A stretch of DNA of 64,000 nt from Blastopirellula sp. J2-11 (GTDB taxonomy: Bacteria > Planctomycetota > Planctomycetia > Pirellulales > Pirellulaceae). The notes below the pieces were generated by a model, which did no database searches, was not told where the DNA came from, and was given only the letters and a program-made list of their open reading frames with translations. The position numbers and the translations under genes were made by a program. The stretch's first letter is position 1. Each line of letters starts with the position of its first letter. This document shows positions 27,344-40,495 of this stretch, one piece after another. The stretch lies in assembly GCF_024584705.1 (NCBI RefSeq), contig NZ_CP097384.1, positions 2,232,001-2,296,000 of the forward strand. The letters are read 5' to 3'.

Positions 27344-28417
27344 ATGCCTCGTCCCTGCCGTATGTTGCTCTGGAGCGTTCTGTTGTTCTCGGCGGTCGGC
27401 TGTCTGCCGCAAGATATCCCGGTGGCGAAGAAAGAAACCTTTCCGCTTGATCCGCCTGCCGTGGAGCGATTGGGAAGATTGGGCGCGAAAATCTCGCGTT
27501 CCAGCAACAAAGCTCCGATTGGGATGGATCTGAGTCGCGTGGTTGCGACCGACGTCGACTTTCGTGGTTTGGGAGAAGCGGTCACGCTGCGCAAGTTGTC
27601 GTTACAGGATGTCGGGATGACCGACGAATCGGCGAGCGAATTGGCGGACTTGACGAAGCTCCAGTCGTTGGATTTGCGGGGAGTTTCGATCACCGGCGAC
27701 GCGCTGCGATCGATTGGCCAGCTGACCGAACTGGAGCGTCTGCTTTTTCGTGGGCAGCCGATTCGGGACGTCGATTTGGCGCAGCTCGCACCGCTGACGA
27801 AGCTGAAGTTGTTAGGTCTGGATGAGACCGAAGCATCGGCGGCTGGGCTTGAGCATTTGCAAAGTGCTCAGGGACTGAAGGAACTGTATCTGTTCAGAAC
27901 GCCGACGGTCGATGAGGATCTTGTGGTTTTGACCAAGTTTCCCGCTTTGGCGAAATTGCGTCTCCGCGGCACCGAAGTAACCGGCAAAGGAATGGCGGAG
28001 CTGGCGAAGATCGGCTCGCTGGAGGATCTGGACGTCAGTGAGACGAAAGTCGATGACGCTGGCGCCGCCGAGATCGCCAAGCTATCGAAGTTGACCGATC
28101 TGAATCTCTGGAAAACCAAGGTCACCGATGCGTCCCTACCCGACTTGGCGAAGCTGACGACGCTAGAGCGGCTGAATTTGGACGCCAATAATCTGACCGA
28201 CGCCAATTTGGCGCAGCTGGCGGCGATGCCGAACTTGAAATGGCTGCATCTGGGATCGACTTCGGTCACCGACGCCGGAATCTTGGAATTGGCGAAGTCA
28301 AAATCGCTAGAAACGTTAATCGTCACCCGGACGAAAGTAACCGACGACGGAGCGGTCGCTTTTGCGGCGGCAGCTCCAAAGATCACGCTGCAACATATCT
28401 ACCAGGTCGAAGAATAA
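27344..28417 (+). CDS. Leucine-rich-repeat lipoprotein
   Basis: 357 residues from the ATG at 27344 (a TTG immediately precedes it). Signal peptide with lipobox SAVGC and Cys20, then about eleven 24-residue LRRs of the bacterial type (L..L.L..T.VTDAGL..LA.L), e.g. TKVDDAGAAEIAKLSKLTDL. These planctomycete LRR proteins are envelope-anchored interaction modules with unknown ligands. No catalytic motif is visible. Confidence 0.88.
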   Translation: MPRPCRMLLWSVLLFSAVGCLPQDIPVAKKETFPLDPPAVERLGRLGAKISRSSNKAPIGMDLSRVVATDVDFRGLGEAVTLRKLSLQDVGMTDESASELADLTKLQSLDLRGVSITGDALRSIGQLTELERLLFRGQPIRDVDLAQLAPLTKLKLLGLDETEASAAGLEHLQSAQGLKELYLFRTPTVDEDLVVLTKFPALAKLRLRGTEVTGKGMAELAKIGSLEDLDVSETKVDDAGAAEIAKLSKLTDLNLWKTKVTDASLPDLAKLTTLERLNLDANNLTDANLAQLAAMPNLKWLHLGSTSVTDAGILELAKSKSLETLIVTRTKVTDDGAVAFAAAAPKITLQHIYQVEE

Positions 28418-28661
28418 CGCGCACCTATGCGGCAAGATCGTTGCGATCGTTACAAGCGCTCCGTATCTGCGGATGGTGCGCAAGATACATCCCACCGGGA
28501 TTGTCGTCGCGACCCCCGGGCGCGTAGGTTCCCCGCAAAATCGACGTAGCCGTTTGCCAGGAACGATTTGCGAAATTTGCGTGCTATAGTTTCGTGATGC
28601 CAGAGATGTAGCTTGGCAGAGACCAAATCACTTTTCCTGGAAAGTATCTCGCCGTTCGCCC

Positions 28662-29480
28662 ATGCCATCACTCGATACAATTTCTGAAAAATTGAGCGGC
28701 TCTGTCCGTGATGTGATGACGGTCAAAGTGCATACCGCCACGGTGGGTACGCATGTGAAGATCGTTGCCGAGCTGATGGCGCGCCACAACCTTCGTCGCA
28801 TCATCATTGTCGATGATAAGAAACGCGTGATGGGAGTCGTATCGCAACGCGACGTGGTTCGCTCGATGATGAAGCCGGAAGAGCCGGATGAACTGGCGCG
28901 AGAGATTCAACAGCTGATTACGCGCGAACGACCGGTGACAGTCTCGCCGGAAGTTCCCTTGGCCAAAGCGGCGCTTGTGCTGGCGACCAACAAGATCGGC
29001 TGTTTGCCGGTGGTTGGACTGCGACAAGAGCTGCGCGGCGTATTGAGTACGTCTGACTTGATTCAGCACCTGGCCGACGTGCAGGAAGGGGAAGTCGAAA
29101 ACGCTTTCCGCATGTACTCTCCGTTGAACGAAGCGAAGGTCCGGATCCCGGCCTACATTCGCAAGGTGAACGGCGACCTGGTGATTCCGATGAACAACAT
29201 CAAGAACCGCAAAGCTCGGCTCGATCGCGTGGTCCTCGGGTACGATCCGCCGAGCGGACGCATCCTGGTGAAGTTTGTCCGCGGCGCCGCCGAAGACGCG
29301 ATCGCCACCAAGATCGCCGACAACAACTTGGTTATTCCGGCGCACGGCTTTGTGCGGCACTTCGACCTGATCGGCAAGTCGGCGGCGTTTGATGTCGCAG
29401 ACCACAACGAGAGCAAGTTTCTAGTGCTCGCGCCGCGACAGTCCGGCGATAACGCGCCCCCGGCAGCTGGATCGACGTAG
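28662..29480 (+). CDS. CBS-domain pair protein
   Basis: 272 residues. Two CBS motifs make one Bateman module (about 14-75 and 88-145): VRDVMTVKVHTATVGTHVKIVAE and GVVSQRDVV, then RPVTVSPEVPLAKAALVL and GVLSTSDLI. Such modules bind adenine nucleotides or SAM. The following 100 residues (PAYIRKVNGDLVIPM..., VVLGYDPPSGRILVKFV) form a compact extra domain I cannot name. Soluble. Not in an operon; faces metH. Confidence 0.88.
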   Translation: MPSLDTISEKLSGSVRDVMTVKVHTATVGTHVKIVAELMARHNLRRIIIVDDKKRVMGVVSQRDVVRSMMKPEEPDELAREIQQLITRERPVTVSPEVPLAKAALVLATNKIGCLPVVGLRQELRGVLSTSDLIQHLADVQEGEVENAFRMYSPLNEAKVRIPAYIRKVNGDLVIPMNNIKNRKARLDRVVLGYDPPSGRILVKFVRGAAEDAIATKIADNNLVIPAHGFVRHFDLIGKSAAFDVADHNESKFLVLAPRQSGDNAPPAAGST

Positions 29481-29492
29481 ACGCCGACCCTC

Positions 29493-29516
29493 TGGCGAAG
29501 TTGCGTTATTTCGCCA
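29493..29516. terminator. Hairpin between convergent CBS and metH genes
   Basis: TGGCGAA (29493-29499) and TTCGCCA (29510-29516) form a perfect 7-bp stem with a 10-nt loop, halfway between the two stop codons. No T-run, so it is probably a weak or Rho-aided stop. Confidence 0.4.
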
Positions 29517-29562
29517 ACCATGCAGCGGCAAAAACTAGCGGGACAGGCTACGAAGTTGACGA

Positions 29563-33282
<3,720 letters not shown>

Positions 33283-33567
33283 TCTTGGGTCTTTTTTTAG
33301 CCGCCGGCGGCTGCCGTACGGACTTGGTCAGAGCAATGCTGTCAGCAAAGGAAGATTTGTAGCCCTCTAAGTATCCCAGATTGCCATTTATGCGACAAGG
33401 TTCATCTCAAAAGCAGTTTCCGCAAAACTTCGCCTAGTCGGCAAAGTCAATTTTTCTTATCTAACGCTCAAGATCTGCAGACTCGGTACCCGATCCGAAG
33501 AGATGACGGACCAGAATTACGCCACGAAGGCGCCGAGATTGAGAAAATAGGCAAGGAAGCCAAGACG

Positions 33568-34905
33568 ATGACAAAAACAGCAACCCCCAAAACCGCGGAG
33601 CCGGCGACGAGGCTTGTTTCGGCTTTGCCAAGGGTATTGTTGCGTATGCCAGACTTGGCGGCAGCGCCGAAGCCGGCAGCCGCTCCTTTGGCCGTTGAGA
33701 CCGAGATCGACGAGCAACCGCTGATCGCCGACGCACCGACGGTCGACCCGCCGAAACGCTCGTATCGCGTTGACGCCGCGCATTCGCCGCGAGCTCCGCA
33801 TGCTTCGCGTCGAACCGCGCCCCAGCGCCCGGCAAGCACCCAATCCACCGTAACGATGCAGCCCGATCAAAGCTCACCGGTGCAGCGCAAGCCGCTTTAC
33901 GATGGAGCCGAAGGTCGCCGTGAGCGGATGAAAGCGGCGAAAGCGCCCGTTTGGCGAACTCGACTCTTTTTGGCGATGATTGCGGCGGTGTTGGTCTGGG
34001 GAACGATTCAGATTTCGTCAGGACATCGCAACAAAAATCCCCATCCAGCCGCCGACGCCGATGAAGCGCCGCCGTTTGAGACCGATATCCAATTGGGCGA
34101 GTTGGGGGATGCCCCCGGCTTTGGACCAACCAACAGCGGACTGGGGCTCGATCAGCACTCGCACGGCGATCATCCGCAACTTGAAAAGATGGAACCAGCG
34201 GCGACCGCGGCGATGGATATCGCACCGCCGCTCCAAAGCACCGGACATCGCGAATCGAATGACGCATTTGCGCCATTTGCGACGCCAACCAGTGAAGACG
34301 CCGCGACCTATCGGGCTCCGCAAGTGAGCGGTCGACCGACCAATCCTCAAACTTCCAGCGAACATTCGCACGGGATCAGTGCGACTGACCTGTTGGGAGG
34401 AAGCGGCCAGCGAGGGGCGGAGCGCGTCGCCAATCTCCCGAACGAAGATATGAATCGCGGGTCGTATTCGGCAGGAGCCGGTTACGATACGACCGGCGGC
34501 GGGAACCCCGCTAGCGGCAACCCAACACAGACCCGCTACGGCGCTACGTTGCCGGCGGAATCCAGAAGCGACGCGAACGCGCCGTGGTGGAAAGAAGAAC
34601 CGCGCGGCGCAGCCCCGGGATCGAACTTGCCTGCAGGAAGTCCTCGCTTCGACGGCGCGATCTCGCAAGAGACGCCGCCGCCCAACGCCCAACTGGGAAC
34701 GCCAGAGCCGATTAGTCCAGCGCCTGCAGCTTCCGGCAGTCGTTATGGGCAGCAACAACGGCAGGCGGCGTTTGACCCGTTTGGCGGAACGCCGCCCAGC
34801 GGCGCCGAAACCTATTATGCGCCGGGTGATCCGGCCGCAAATCGTCCGGCGCAAGCCCGACTGAACGGAAATCTAGAACCGACTGAATCTTCGAGGTGGC
34901 GCTAA
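33568..34905 (+). CDS. One-TM, Pro/Ala/Ser-rich protein of unknown function
   Basis: 445 residues. A disordered N-terminal half (rich in P, A, R), one membrane helix at about 132-148 (FLAMIAAVLVWGTIQI), and an extracytoplasmic disordered tail rich in P, G, S, N. No fold or family recognised. Type II orientation is suggested by Arg/Lys before the helix. It is the first gene of a four-gene cluster and its TAA overlaps the ATG of the next gene (TAATG). In comparable EPS loci this slot is taken by a chain-length or TM adaptor protein; here I see no Wzz motif, so that is only positional inference. Confidence 0.7.
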   Translation: MTKTATPKTAEPATRLVSALPRVLLRMPDLAAAPKPAAAPLAVETEIDEQPLIADAPTVDPPKRSYRVDAAHSPRAPHASRRTAPQRPASTQSTVTMQPDQSSPVQRKPLYDGAEGRRERMKAAKAPVWRTRLFLAMIAAVLVWGTIQISSGHRNKNPHPAADADEAPPFETDIQLGELGDAPGFGPTNSGLGLDQHSHGDHPQLEKMEPAATAAMDIAPPLQSTGHRESNDAFAPFATPTSEDAATYRAPQVSGRPTNPQTSSEHSHGISATDLLGGSGQRGAERVANLPNEDMNRGSYSAGAGYDTTGGGNPASGNPTQTRYGATLPAESRSDANAPWWKEEPRGAAPGSNLPAGSPRFDGAISQETPPPNAQLGTPEPISPAPAASGSRYGQQQRQAAFDPFGGTPPSGAETYYAPGDPAANRPAQARLNGNLEPTESSRWR

Positions 34906-36050
34906 TGAGTTCCGTGGATCGAGCCTTCATTCGTGCTTATGGACCGGAATCGCCCGCGATGGATGATCCGGCAGCCGAATACACGCGCGGCGTTCCCGTC
35001 TTTCCAGGCGGACCGACGATCGAGCAATTGTACGACTGGAAAAAGAAGGGTTTGCGAATCGATTTACCTGGATCTCCGATCAACGAGAGTGATCTGGAAG
35101 ATCCCGAGCAATCATTCGAGCCCATGGATCCGCCGGCGGAATCGACCGATACGTCGGTGTTCGCTTCGTCGGCGCAAAACACGGCGGCCGTCGCCGCTGC
35201 GGTGGATCGCATATTGCAACGCGTACGGTCCGAACGGCAAACGGCCCCGCCGGCCGCTCCGCGTGTGACCGAAACGCCCGCGACGCATGTGCGAGCATTG
35301 CAAACGCCGCCGGCCGAACCGCCGAAAACCGAAAAGCCGCTCGCCAAAACCATCGCTCCGCCGTCGGGCAAGACGAACGATCGATTGGAATGGGAAAGCA
35401 TGTTGGCCAAGAGCAGTACGGCGCCGTCGCTCTTCCGCCCCCAGTGGGAAGCCCCCCGCTTCGCTTGGCCGGCGACGATTGAGATGTTGCTAGAGCGGGG
35501 AGTGGAAGGTTTCGCCGAAGTGCGCGATCGGTTGACCGAAGTCGGCGCCAAGGGGAAAAAAGTGATCGCGGTTTACAGCTTCGCGTCTGGCGAAGGTTGT
35601 ACGACCCTCACATTATGCTTGGCGAAGCTGTTGGCCGACTGCGGCCTGAAAACGGCGATCGTTGACGCCAGCGACAGCAATCCAGAGCTCGCGACTCGGC
35701 TTGGCGTCCGTGTCGAACATGGTTGGGAAGCGATCGCCGCCGGCGGTCCGACGGTTGAAGACGCCGCGATCCACTCGGTCGCCGATGATCTGACGCTGGC
35801 CCCCAGCAAAGCGAAGGGATCGCCAGAGAAGTTGGATCAAATGCTGCAAAGCATGAAGGGAAGTTACGACATGATCCTGGTTGATGTCGGCCAGATCCAT
35901 GAAGTTCCCACCAAGCTGAATCAAGTTGATGCGGCGATGATTGTGCGTGATCTGCGGATCTCGGATGACTCGCAGGTGGCGGAAGTTGTACGGCGCTTAG
36001 GCAGCGCTGGCGTATCCATTTTAGGCGTCACCGAAAACTTCGTCAGTTAG
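34905..36050 (+). CDS. CpsD/BY-kinase-like P-loop ATPase with degenerate Walker A
   Basis: 381 residues. The first 180 are disordered; the C-terminal 190 have the MinD/CpsD fold: KKVIAVYSFASGEGCTTLTLCLAKLLA, then TAIVDASDSNPELATRLGV and YDMILVDVG. In the P-loop (GEGCTT, about 229-234) Cys232 replaces the invariant Lys of GxGK[ST], and no Tyr-rich tail is present, so tyrosine kinase or ATPase activity is doubtful. The start ATG is preferred over a GTG nine bases upstream since it overlaps the previous TAA. Bacterial tyrosine kinase relatives control EPS export; this looks like a non-catalytic relative. Confidence 0.75.
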   Translation: MSSVDRAFIRAYGPESPAMDDPAAEYTRGVPVFPGGPTIEQLYDWKKKGLRIDLPGSPINESDLEDPEQSFEPMDPPAESTDTSVFASSAQNTAAVAAAVDRILQRVRSERQTAPPAAPRVTETPATHVRALQTPPAEPPKTEKPLAKTIAPPSGKTNDRLEWESMLAKSSTAPSLFRPQWEAPRFAWPATIEMLLERGVEGFAEVRDRLTEVGAKGKKVIAVYSFASGEGCTTLTLCLAKLLADCGLKTAIVDASDSNPELATRLGVRVEHGWEAIAAGGPTVEDAAIHSVADDLTLAPSKAKGSPEKLDQMLQSMKGSYDMILVDVGQIHEVPTKLNQVDAAMIVRDLRISDDSQVAEVVRRLGSAGVSILGVTENFVS

Positions 36051-36059
36051 TTAAACAGA

Positions 36060-36878
36060 ATGTACGAAGACTATTGGAATCTGAAGGCTCGTCCGTTTGA
36101 GAATACGGCGATTCCAGCGTTCTATTACCCGGCCGAATCGGCTCAGGGAACGCTGTTGAAGTTGCGGTATGCGGTCGAGAATCGCCGCGGCGCGGCGCTG
36201 CTAACCGGAGGCGAAGGCTTGGGCAAGACGTTGTTGGCCCAGCTGCTGCTGGAACAACTGCCCGAGCCGTTTACGCCGAAGGTGCATGTCGTCTTTCCGT
36301 ACATGCCGGCCGATCAGCTATTGGCCTACATCGTGCGCGAGTTGGTGGGTGTCGAGCAATCGGCCACTTCAACCATCGCCGATAGCGTGCAAGCGATTCG
36401 CCGGGGGCTTCGCGAAAATACGCGTGCCGGTAATCACGCGGTGCTGGTGATCGACGAAGCGCATCTGGTCGCTGATTTCAATGCGCTGGAGACGTTGCGT
36501 CTGCTGACGAATCTCGAAACCGACGGAATGCTCGACATGACGTTGCTGCTGGTCGGCCAGACCGAGATCTTGCCGGCGCTCAAGCGGACGCCAGCCTTTG
36601 AAACGCGTCTGGCGGTCAAATGCATGGTCAAAGCGTTGACGGCGGACGAAACCGCTTCTTACGTGCTGCATCGTCTGACGACGGCCGGCGCACGCCGGGA
36701 GATCTTTACGCCGGAGGCGCTGGAGCGTTTGCACCAGATCACCAACGGCGCCCCGCGGCGGATCAATCGATTGTGCGATTTGGCGCTGCTGATCGCGTTC
36801 GCCGAAGAGCAGTCGGTCATCTCCGCCGAGCAAATCGAAGCGGTCCACGAAGAACTGGTCGCGGTTTCAACCGACTAG
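36060..36878 (+). CDS. ExeA/GspA-like AAA+ ATPase
   Basis: 272 residues. Starts YEDYWNLKARPFENT as in ExeA and the XrtA-associated ATPase family; Walker A GGEGLGKT (50-57), Walker B VLVIDEAH (128-135), sensor region GQTEILPALKR, and the C-terminal NGAPRRINRLCDLALLIAF typical of the group. Lies 10 bp after the CpsD-like gene. In exosortase/PEP-CTERM EPS clusters a tyrosine-kinase-like protein and this ATPase are neighbours, so the pair probably comes from such a locus; no exosortase gene is in the window. Confidence 0.88.
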   Translation: MYEDYWNLKARPFENTAIPAFYYPAESAQGTLLKLRYAVENRRGAALLTGGEGLGKTLLAQLLLEQLPEPFTPKVHVVFPYMPADQLLAYIVRELVGVEQSATSTIADSVQAIRRGLRENTRAGNHAVLVIDEAHLVADFNALETLRLLTNLETDGMLDMTLLLVGQTEILPALKRTPAFETRLAVKCMVKALTADETASYVLHRLTTAGARREIFTPEALERLHQITNGAPRRINRLCDLALLIAFAEEQSVISAEQIEAVHEELVAVSTD

Positions 36879-36926
36879 GACTTAGGTGTAGTCGCCATGA
36901 ATCTTTTGGCGATTACAATCTAGCGA

Positions 36927-38435
36927 GTGAATGACTCGCCGCCACCGTTTGACTTTCCGCTCTCCGCTCGCCTTTTTTGGCGTTCGCTCTTACTCATTGC
37001 GCTGCTGGGCTTGTGTCTGCGCATGTTGCCGCTGTCCGAAAGTTTCTGGCTCGACGAGCTGCATTCGGCCTGGACGATCGCCGGAGACTGGAACGATGTG
37101 GCTGGTCGCGTACTGCAGGGCAACAATAGTCCCCTTTATTTTTGGGGGCTAAAAGGCATTGCCGCGATCTTTGGCGACAGCGAATGGACGCTGCGAATGC
37201 CGTCGGTCTTCTGTGGCTGCGCTACCTTGATCGGCGTCGCTATTCTGGTCCGTCATTGGAGCGGATCGGGGCTAGCCGGTTGCGTTGCGGCTCTGCTGAT
37301 CGCGTTAGATCGAGATATGATCTTCTACGCGACCGAAGTACGACCCTATGCGGCGGTTCAACTCGGTTGCCTGGCGCTTTTTGCGACGACGATTCGGTTG
37401 TGGGGCGACTTCACCATGCGCGACGCTGCGATATGGGCGTTGCTGGCGGCCGTGACGATTCATCTGCATATCACCGCGGGGTTGTTTGTCGCCGCTTGTC
37501 TGCCGCCGGCAATCCTGGCCGCTTGGGGACATGCGGCCGCCAAGCGGCTGTTGCTGATGTTCGCTGGATTGGCGCTGGCGTTGTTGCCGCTGATTCCACA
37601 GCTGGCGCTGGTCTACGGACGACGTGAGAATTGGGGGGCCTTTATTCAAAGCGGTTCTCCGTTCGAGATCATTGAGATCTTGCCGATCATTCCCTTCGGG
37701 CTCTTGCCCTGGGCAATCGGCTGGGGGCTGAATCGATTGTTTCCCAATCGCGAAGCTGGTGCGCACCGAAGCGCTGCGACGCCGGTTTTCGCTATGTCGA
37801 TCTTTGCTACGATGGCGCCGATTGTCGTTGTCTGGTTGCTGACTTACTTACAAATTACGCCGCTGTTTTTGCGACGTTATCTCATGGGAAGTCAGGCGAT
37901 GTTGTTCGTCTGGTGCGGATTGAATGTAGCGCGGATCGACCAGGTCTGCCCTAGAGCGGTGATCGCCGCAGCGCTGGCGATTTCCATCTGCTGTTTTCAC
38001 TTGCCGGAGCATTGGACTCTTCAGCGCCGGCAAGATTGGCGCGGCGCCGTCGCTGCAGTGAACCAGATGCAGCTTCCGCCGGAGACGACGTTGCTCATCG
38101 CGTCGCGATTGATCGAAGCGGATGATTTGACGCAGAACAAAGGGCAATTGGCCGACTACTGCCGCTTGCCGATCGGCGCGATCTATCCGGCGAACCAACG
38201 CTTCCAACAGGTGATCCCGCTCGCATTTTCGAATCCAGGCGTTCTCCAGCGATGGCAGTTAGACCTGTTAGAGAAACCACAGACGATCCTGGTGGTGACG
38301 CCTGGCGATCATGCGACTGCCGAAATCCTCGCCGTTCAATTGTCGCAGTCCATTCCGTGGCCCTCGTCGGTGCGCATCTTGCCAGAACGGCGCGGGATGC
38401 AGATGCTTTTGATTACCGATGCAAATAGCGAATAA
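36927..38435 (+). CDS. GT39/ArnT-like membrane glycosyltransferase
   Basis: 502 residues from a GTG, with about 9-11 membrane helices. The catalytic-loop acid pair is in FWLDELHSAW (Asp43, Glu44) after the first helix; YATEVRPYA follows the fourth helix as in other polyprenyl-phosphate-sugar-using GT-C enzymes. It ends 42 bp before a convergent gene. Fourth gene of the EPS-like cluster, 48 bp after the ExeA-like gene, so a role in glycosylating an envelope polymer or protein is inferred. Substrate unknown. Confidence 0.82.
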   Translation: MNDSPPPFDFPLSARLFWRSLLLIALLGLCLRMLPLSESFWLDELHSAWTIAGDWNDVAGRVLQGNNSPLYFWGLKGIAAIFGDSEWTLRMPSVFCGCATLIGVAILVRHWSGSGLAGCVAALLIALDRDMIFYATEVRPYAAVQLGCLALFATTIRLWGDFTMRDAAIWALLAAVTIHLHITAGLFVAACLPPAILAAWGHAAAKRLLLMFAGLALALLPLIPQLALVYGRRENWGAFIQSGSPFEIIEILPIIPFGLLPWAIGWGLNRLFPNREAGAHRSAATPVFAMSIFATMAPIVVVWLLTYLQITPLFLRRYLMGSQAMLFVWCGLNVARIDQVCPRAVIAAALAISICCFHLPEHWTLQRRQDWRGAVAAVNQMQLPPETTLLIASRLIEADDLTQNKGQLADYCRLPIGAIYPANQRFQQVIPLAFSNPGVLQRWQLDLLEKPQTILVVTPGDHATAEILAVQLSQSIPWPSSVRILPERRGMQMLLITDANSE

Positions 38436-38460
38436 CGCCTGCAACGTAATGCAGGACGTT
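38434..38460. terminator. Hairpin between convergent genes
   Basis: AACGCCTGCA pairs with TGCAGGACGTT with one bulged base and a 6-nt loop (38434-38460). The left arm overlaps the stop codon of the GT39-like gene. There is no strong T-run; probably a bidirectional transcript end. Confidence 0.5.
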
Positions 38461-38477
38461 CCCCGCATTGGGCTCGA

Positions 38478-39581
38478 CTATTGATCGACCTGGCGCTGCA
38501 ATTCTTTTAGCAATTCTTGCAGGCGTGAGATCTCTTCGATCGTCGCTTCATCAACGTCGCCGGCTTGAATTCGTTGTTGCAATTGTCGCGCGTCCTCTTG
38601 AAGTCGGCGCAGTTGCGTCGGCGGCTCGGCGGGACGCGCGGGAGCGAGCTGACGCATGTTTCGCATTCGCAGCTCGTGTTGCGCACGCATCTCCTCCATC
38701 ATCTGCTGATGCTCGGCTCGCATGCGCGCCCATTGTTCGTCCATCTGTCGTATCGGCTGCGGAACGGCGAGTCCGTCTAAACGCAGCGGTGCAAAAAATC
38801 GCGGGCCCAGCATGCCTTGGGGGCCGGCAATCCGCGCTTGATACTGATCGTAGATTTCGGCCGCTTGGGGATGATCCTTGCGCAGCTCATCCAGATCGTC
38901 CGCTTCGGCGACTTGCGGCGCTTCGTTTCCCTCTCTCCACTCAACGCGGAGTGGGCCGTTCGGGGCTTTGTCAATTTCGACGTGACGTTCCCCGTCGGTG
39001 ATCTTGATCTGTTCGCGCCCGTTGTTGCGGACGGTCGACATGCTGAAGTTTCGTTCGCGTCCGCGTACTCCAGGCAACAAACGAATGTCGAAAGGATCAA
39101 ATCCGGCGATACGTCCATCGTCCCCTGGCGGCGCCGGTCGCATCCCTGGAATCGAGCGGGTTGAATGAACCGCCGTCGCTGCCAGCTTGGCGGCCGTCGC
39201 GTTGTCGCCATCAGCGATCTTTTTTAACGCCCCAAGAGCGGCGGCGCTGACGTCGCGGTCTTCGCTAGCAGCGAATGATTGGAGAATCTCGATCGACTGC
39301 GCAACCCGTTCGCCGGCGCCATCGCGACATGCTTCTTCTAGCGAAGCGATCGCCGCGGGGCCTGCATCACGCAATTGTTCGGCCGCTTCGCGTCGTTCCG
39401 CAAACGTATCGCTATCCAACTGGCGAATCGCTCGGCGGATGGTGCGATCCGTCTCTGCCGATTTTGGCGCCGCGTTAGCGACGGCAGGAGGATTCGGTTC
39501 TGTCGATTTTTCCGGTTCGGCGGCGACAGCGGGCAGACTTGCCAGCAGTAACAGCAGACATGCGAAGCTTCGTATCGACAT
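38478..39581 (-). CDS. Secreted HEAT-like/coiled-coil protein
   Basis: 367 residues. A signal peptide (MSIRSFACLLLLLASLPAVAA) precedes about 100 residues of HEAT/armadillo-type helical pairs (IRRAIRQLDSDTFAERREAAEQL, AALGALKKIADGD), then a Pro/Gly-rich segment and a long Gln/Arg/Met-rich C-terminal coil (MEEMRAQHELRMRNMRQL, LLKELQRQVDQ). Unknown function; periplasmic or surface structural role likely. Monocistronic, convergent with the GT39-like gene. Confidence 0.8.
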   Translation of the reverse strand: MSIRSFACLLLLLASLPAVAAEPEKSTEPNPPAVANAAPKSAETDRTIRRAIRQLDSDTFAERREAAEQLRDAGPAAIASLEEACRDGAGERVAQSIEILQSFAASEDRDVSAAALGALKKIADGDNATAAKLAATAVHSTRSIPGMRPAPPGDDGRIAGFDPFDIRLLPGVRGRERNFSMSTVRNNGREQIKITDGERHVEIDKAPNGPLRVEWREGNEAPQVAEADDLDELRKDHPQAAEIYDQYQARIAGPQGMLGPRFFAPLRLDGLAVPQPIRQMDEQWARMRAEHQQMMEEMRAQHELRMRNMRQLAPARPAEPPTQLRRLQEDARQLQQRIQAGDVDEATIEEISRLQELLKELQRQVDQ

Positions 39582-39702
39582 AGCGTCACGTTCCCAAATG
39601 CATTGGATTTATTTACTATCTCTTCAATATAACGCCAACGGGCGGCGTGGGGAGTCGACTTTTACGGTTCCCCAGCCGGCGATCGATCATCCTGCCTGAA
39701 TA

Positions 39703-40491
39703 TTAATAGAGTCCCCAGCGGCGTTCTTTCGCCGGGAGAATTTCGAGGCAGGTTGTCCACCACCCGGTTTGGATCGTCTCAATAAACTCGGGCGGAAGTC
39801 GCTGGGCCGTCATCTCGCTGCTTAAACGACGAAAATCATACTCAAGCGGCACAAATTGCCAGCTTATGCCGGAATGAGGATCGACGGAAATTATCGCATA
39901 CCAGACCTCGGTTCGACCATCGTTGGCAGGGCGCCCCAAAACTCCTACGTTCACAAACGCTCGGCGGTTCGATAACTCGCGTCCCCAATGAATCCCGGTA
40001 TGGGTCGCCAAAATCAAATCGGCCTGCTGTTGGTCGGCGAGCCAATTCAAAAATGAAGTCGAAGTGGTCGACTCCCATAAGAATTCGTTAGTTCTTCGCG
40101 GGCTGCCATGGCACAGCAAAAGCTGGCGCCCTTCGATCTCCAGTCGGATCTCTGCTGGCAACGTGCACAAGTAGGCGCGGTTTTCGCTGGACGTGTTTTG
40201 CAGCGTGTAGTCATAGCTGATCTGGGCGAAGTGGTTGTCACGCGGATCGGTGTACCCGCACTGACAATCGTTCAGCCCGCGACCGATCGAATCGTCATAG
40301 TTACCGCGCACGACTTGGATTTCGTGCTGGTGAAGGAGGGGAAATACACGATCGGGATGGGGGCCGAATGCGCCGAGATCTCCGAGGCAAAACATCTGAT
40401 CCACGCCGCGTCGCTGAGCGTCGGCGATTGCGGCTTCCAGCGCGAGATAATTGTTGTAGATTCCGCCGAAGCAGGCGATGCGCGTCGTCAT
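39703..40491 (-). CDS. Divergent metallophosphatase-like protein
   Basis: 263 residues from the ATG at 40491, 4 bp after the radical SAM stop; an upstream extension is rejected. The calcineurin-like skeleton is clear: CLGDLGAFGP (Asp38), GNYDD (63-67), CHGSPR and ATHTGIHW. But the first metal motif, normally D-x-H-G-N, reads G10-I-Y12-N-N, so the Asp and His that hold metal 1 are missing, and the GNHD His is Tyr. Either a variant metal site or a non-catalytic binding protein. Last gene of the flavoprotein/radical SAM operon. Confidence 0.75.
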   Translation of the reverse strand: MTTRIACFGGIYNNYLALEAAIADAQRRGVDQMFCLGDLGAFGPHPDRVFPLLHQHEIQVVRGNYDDSIGRGLNDCQCGYTDPRDNHFAQISYDYTLQNTSSENRAYLCTLPAEIRLEIEGRQLLLCHGSPRRTNEFLWESTTSTSFLNWLADQQQADLILATHTGIHWGRELSNRRAFVNVGVLGRPANDGRTEVWYAIISVDPHSGISWQFVPLEYDFRRLSSEMTAQRLPPEFIETIQTGWWTTCLEILPAKERRWGLY

Positions 40492-40495
40492 GTCG

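Noticed and set aside
33283-33567. Cobalamin riboswitch upstream of metH
   Set aside because: No B12-box-like sequence seen in the 285 bp between metH and the divergent gene.
34896-34905. GTG start nine bases before the CpsD-like ATG
   Set aside because: The TAATG overlap with the upstream gene at 34905 is a better coupling arrangement.
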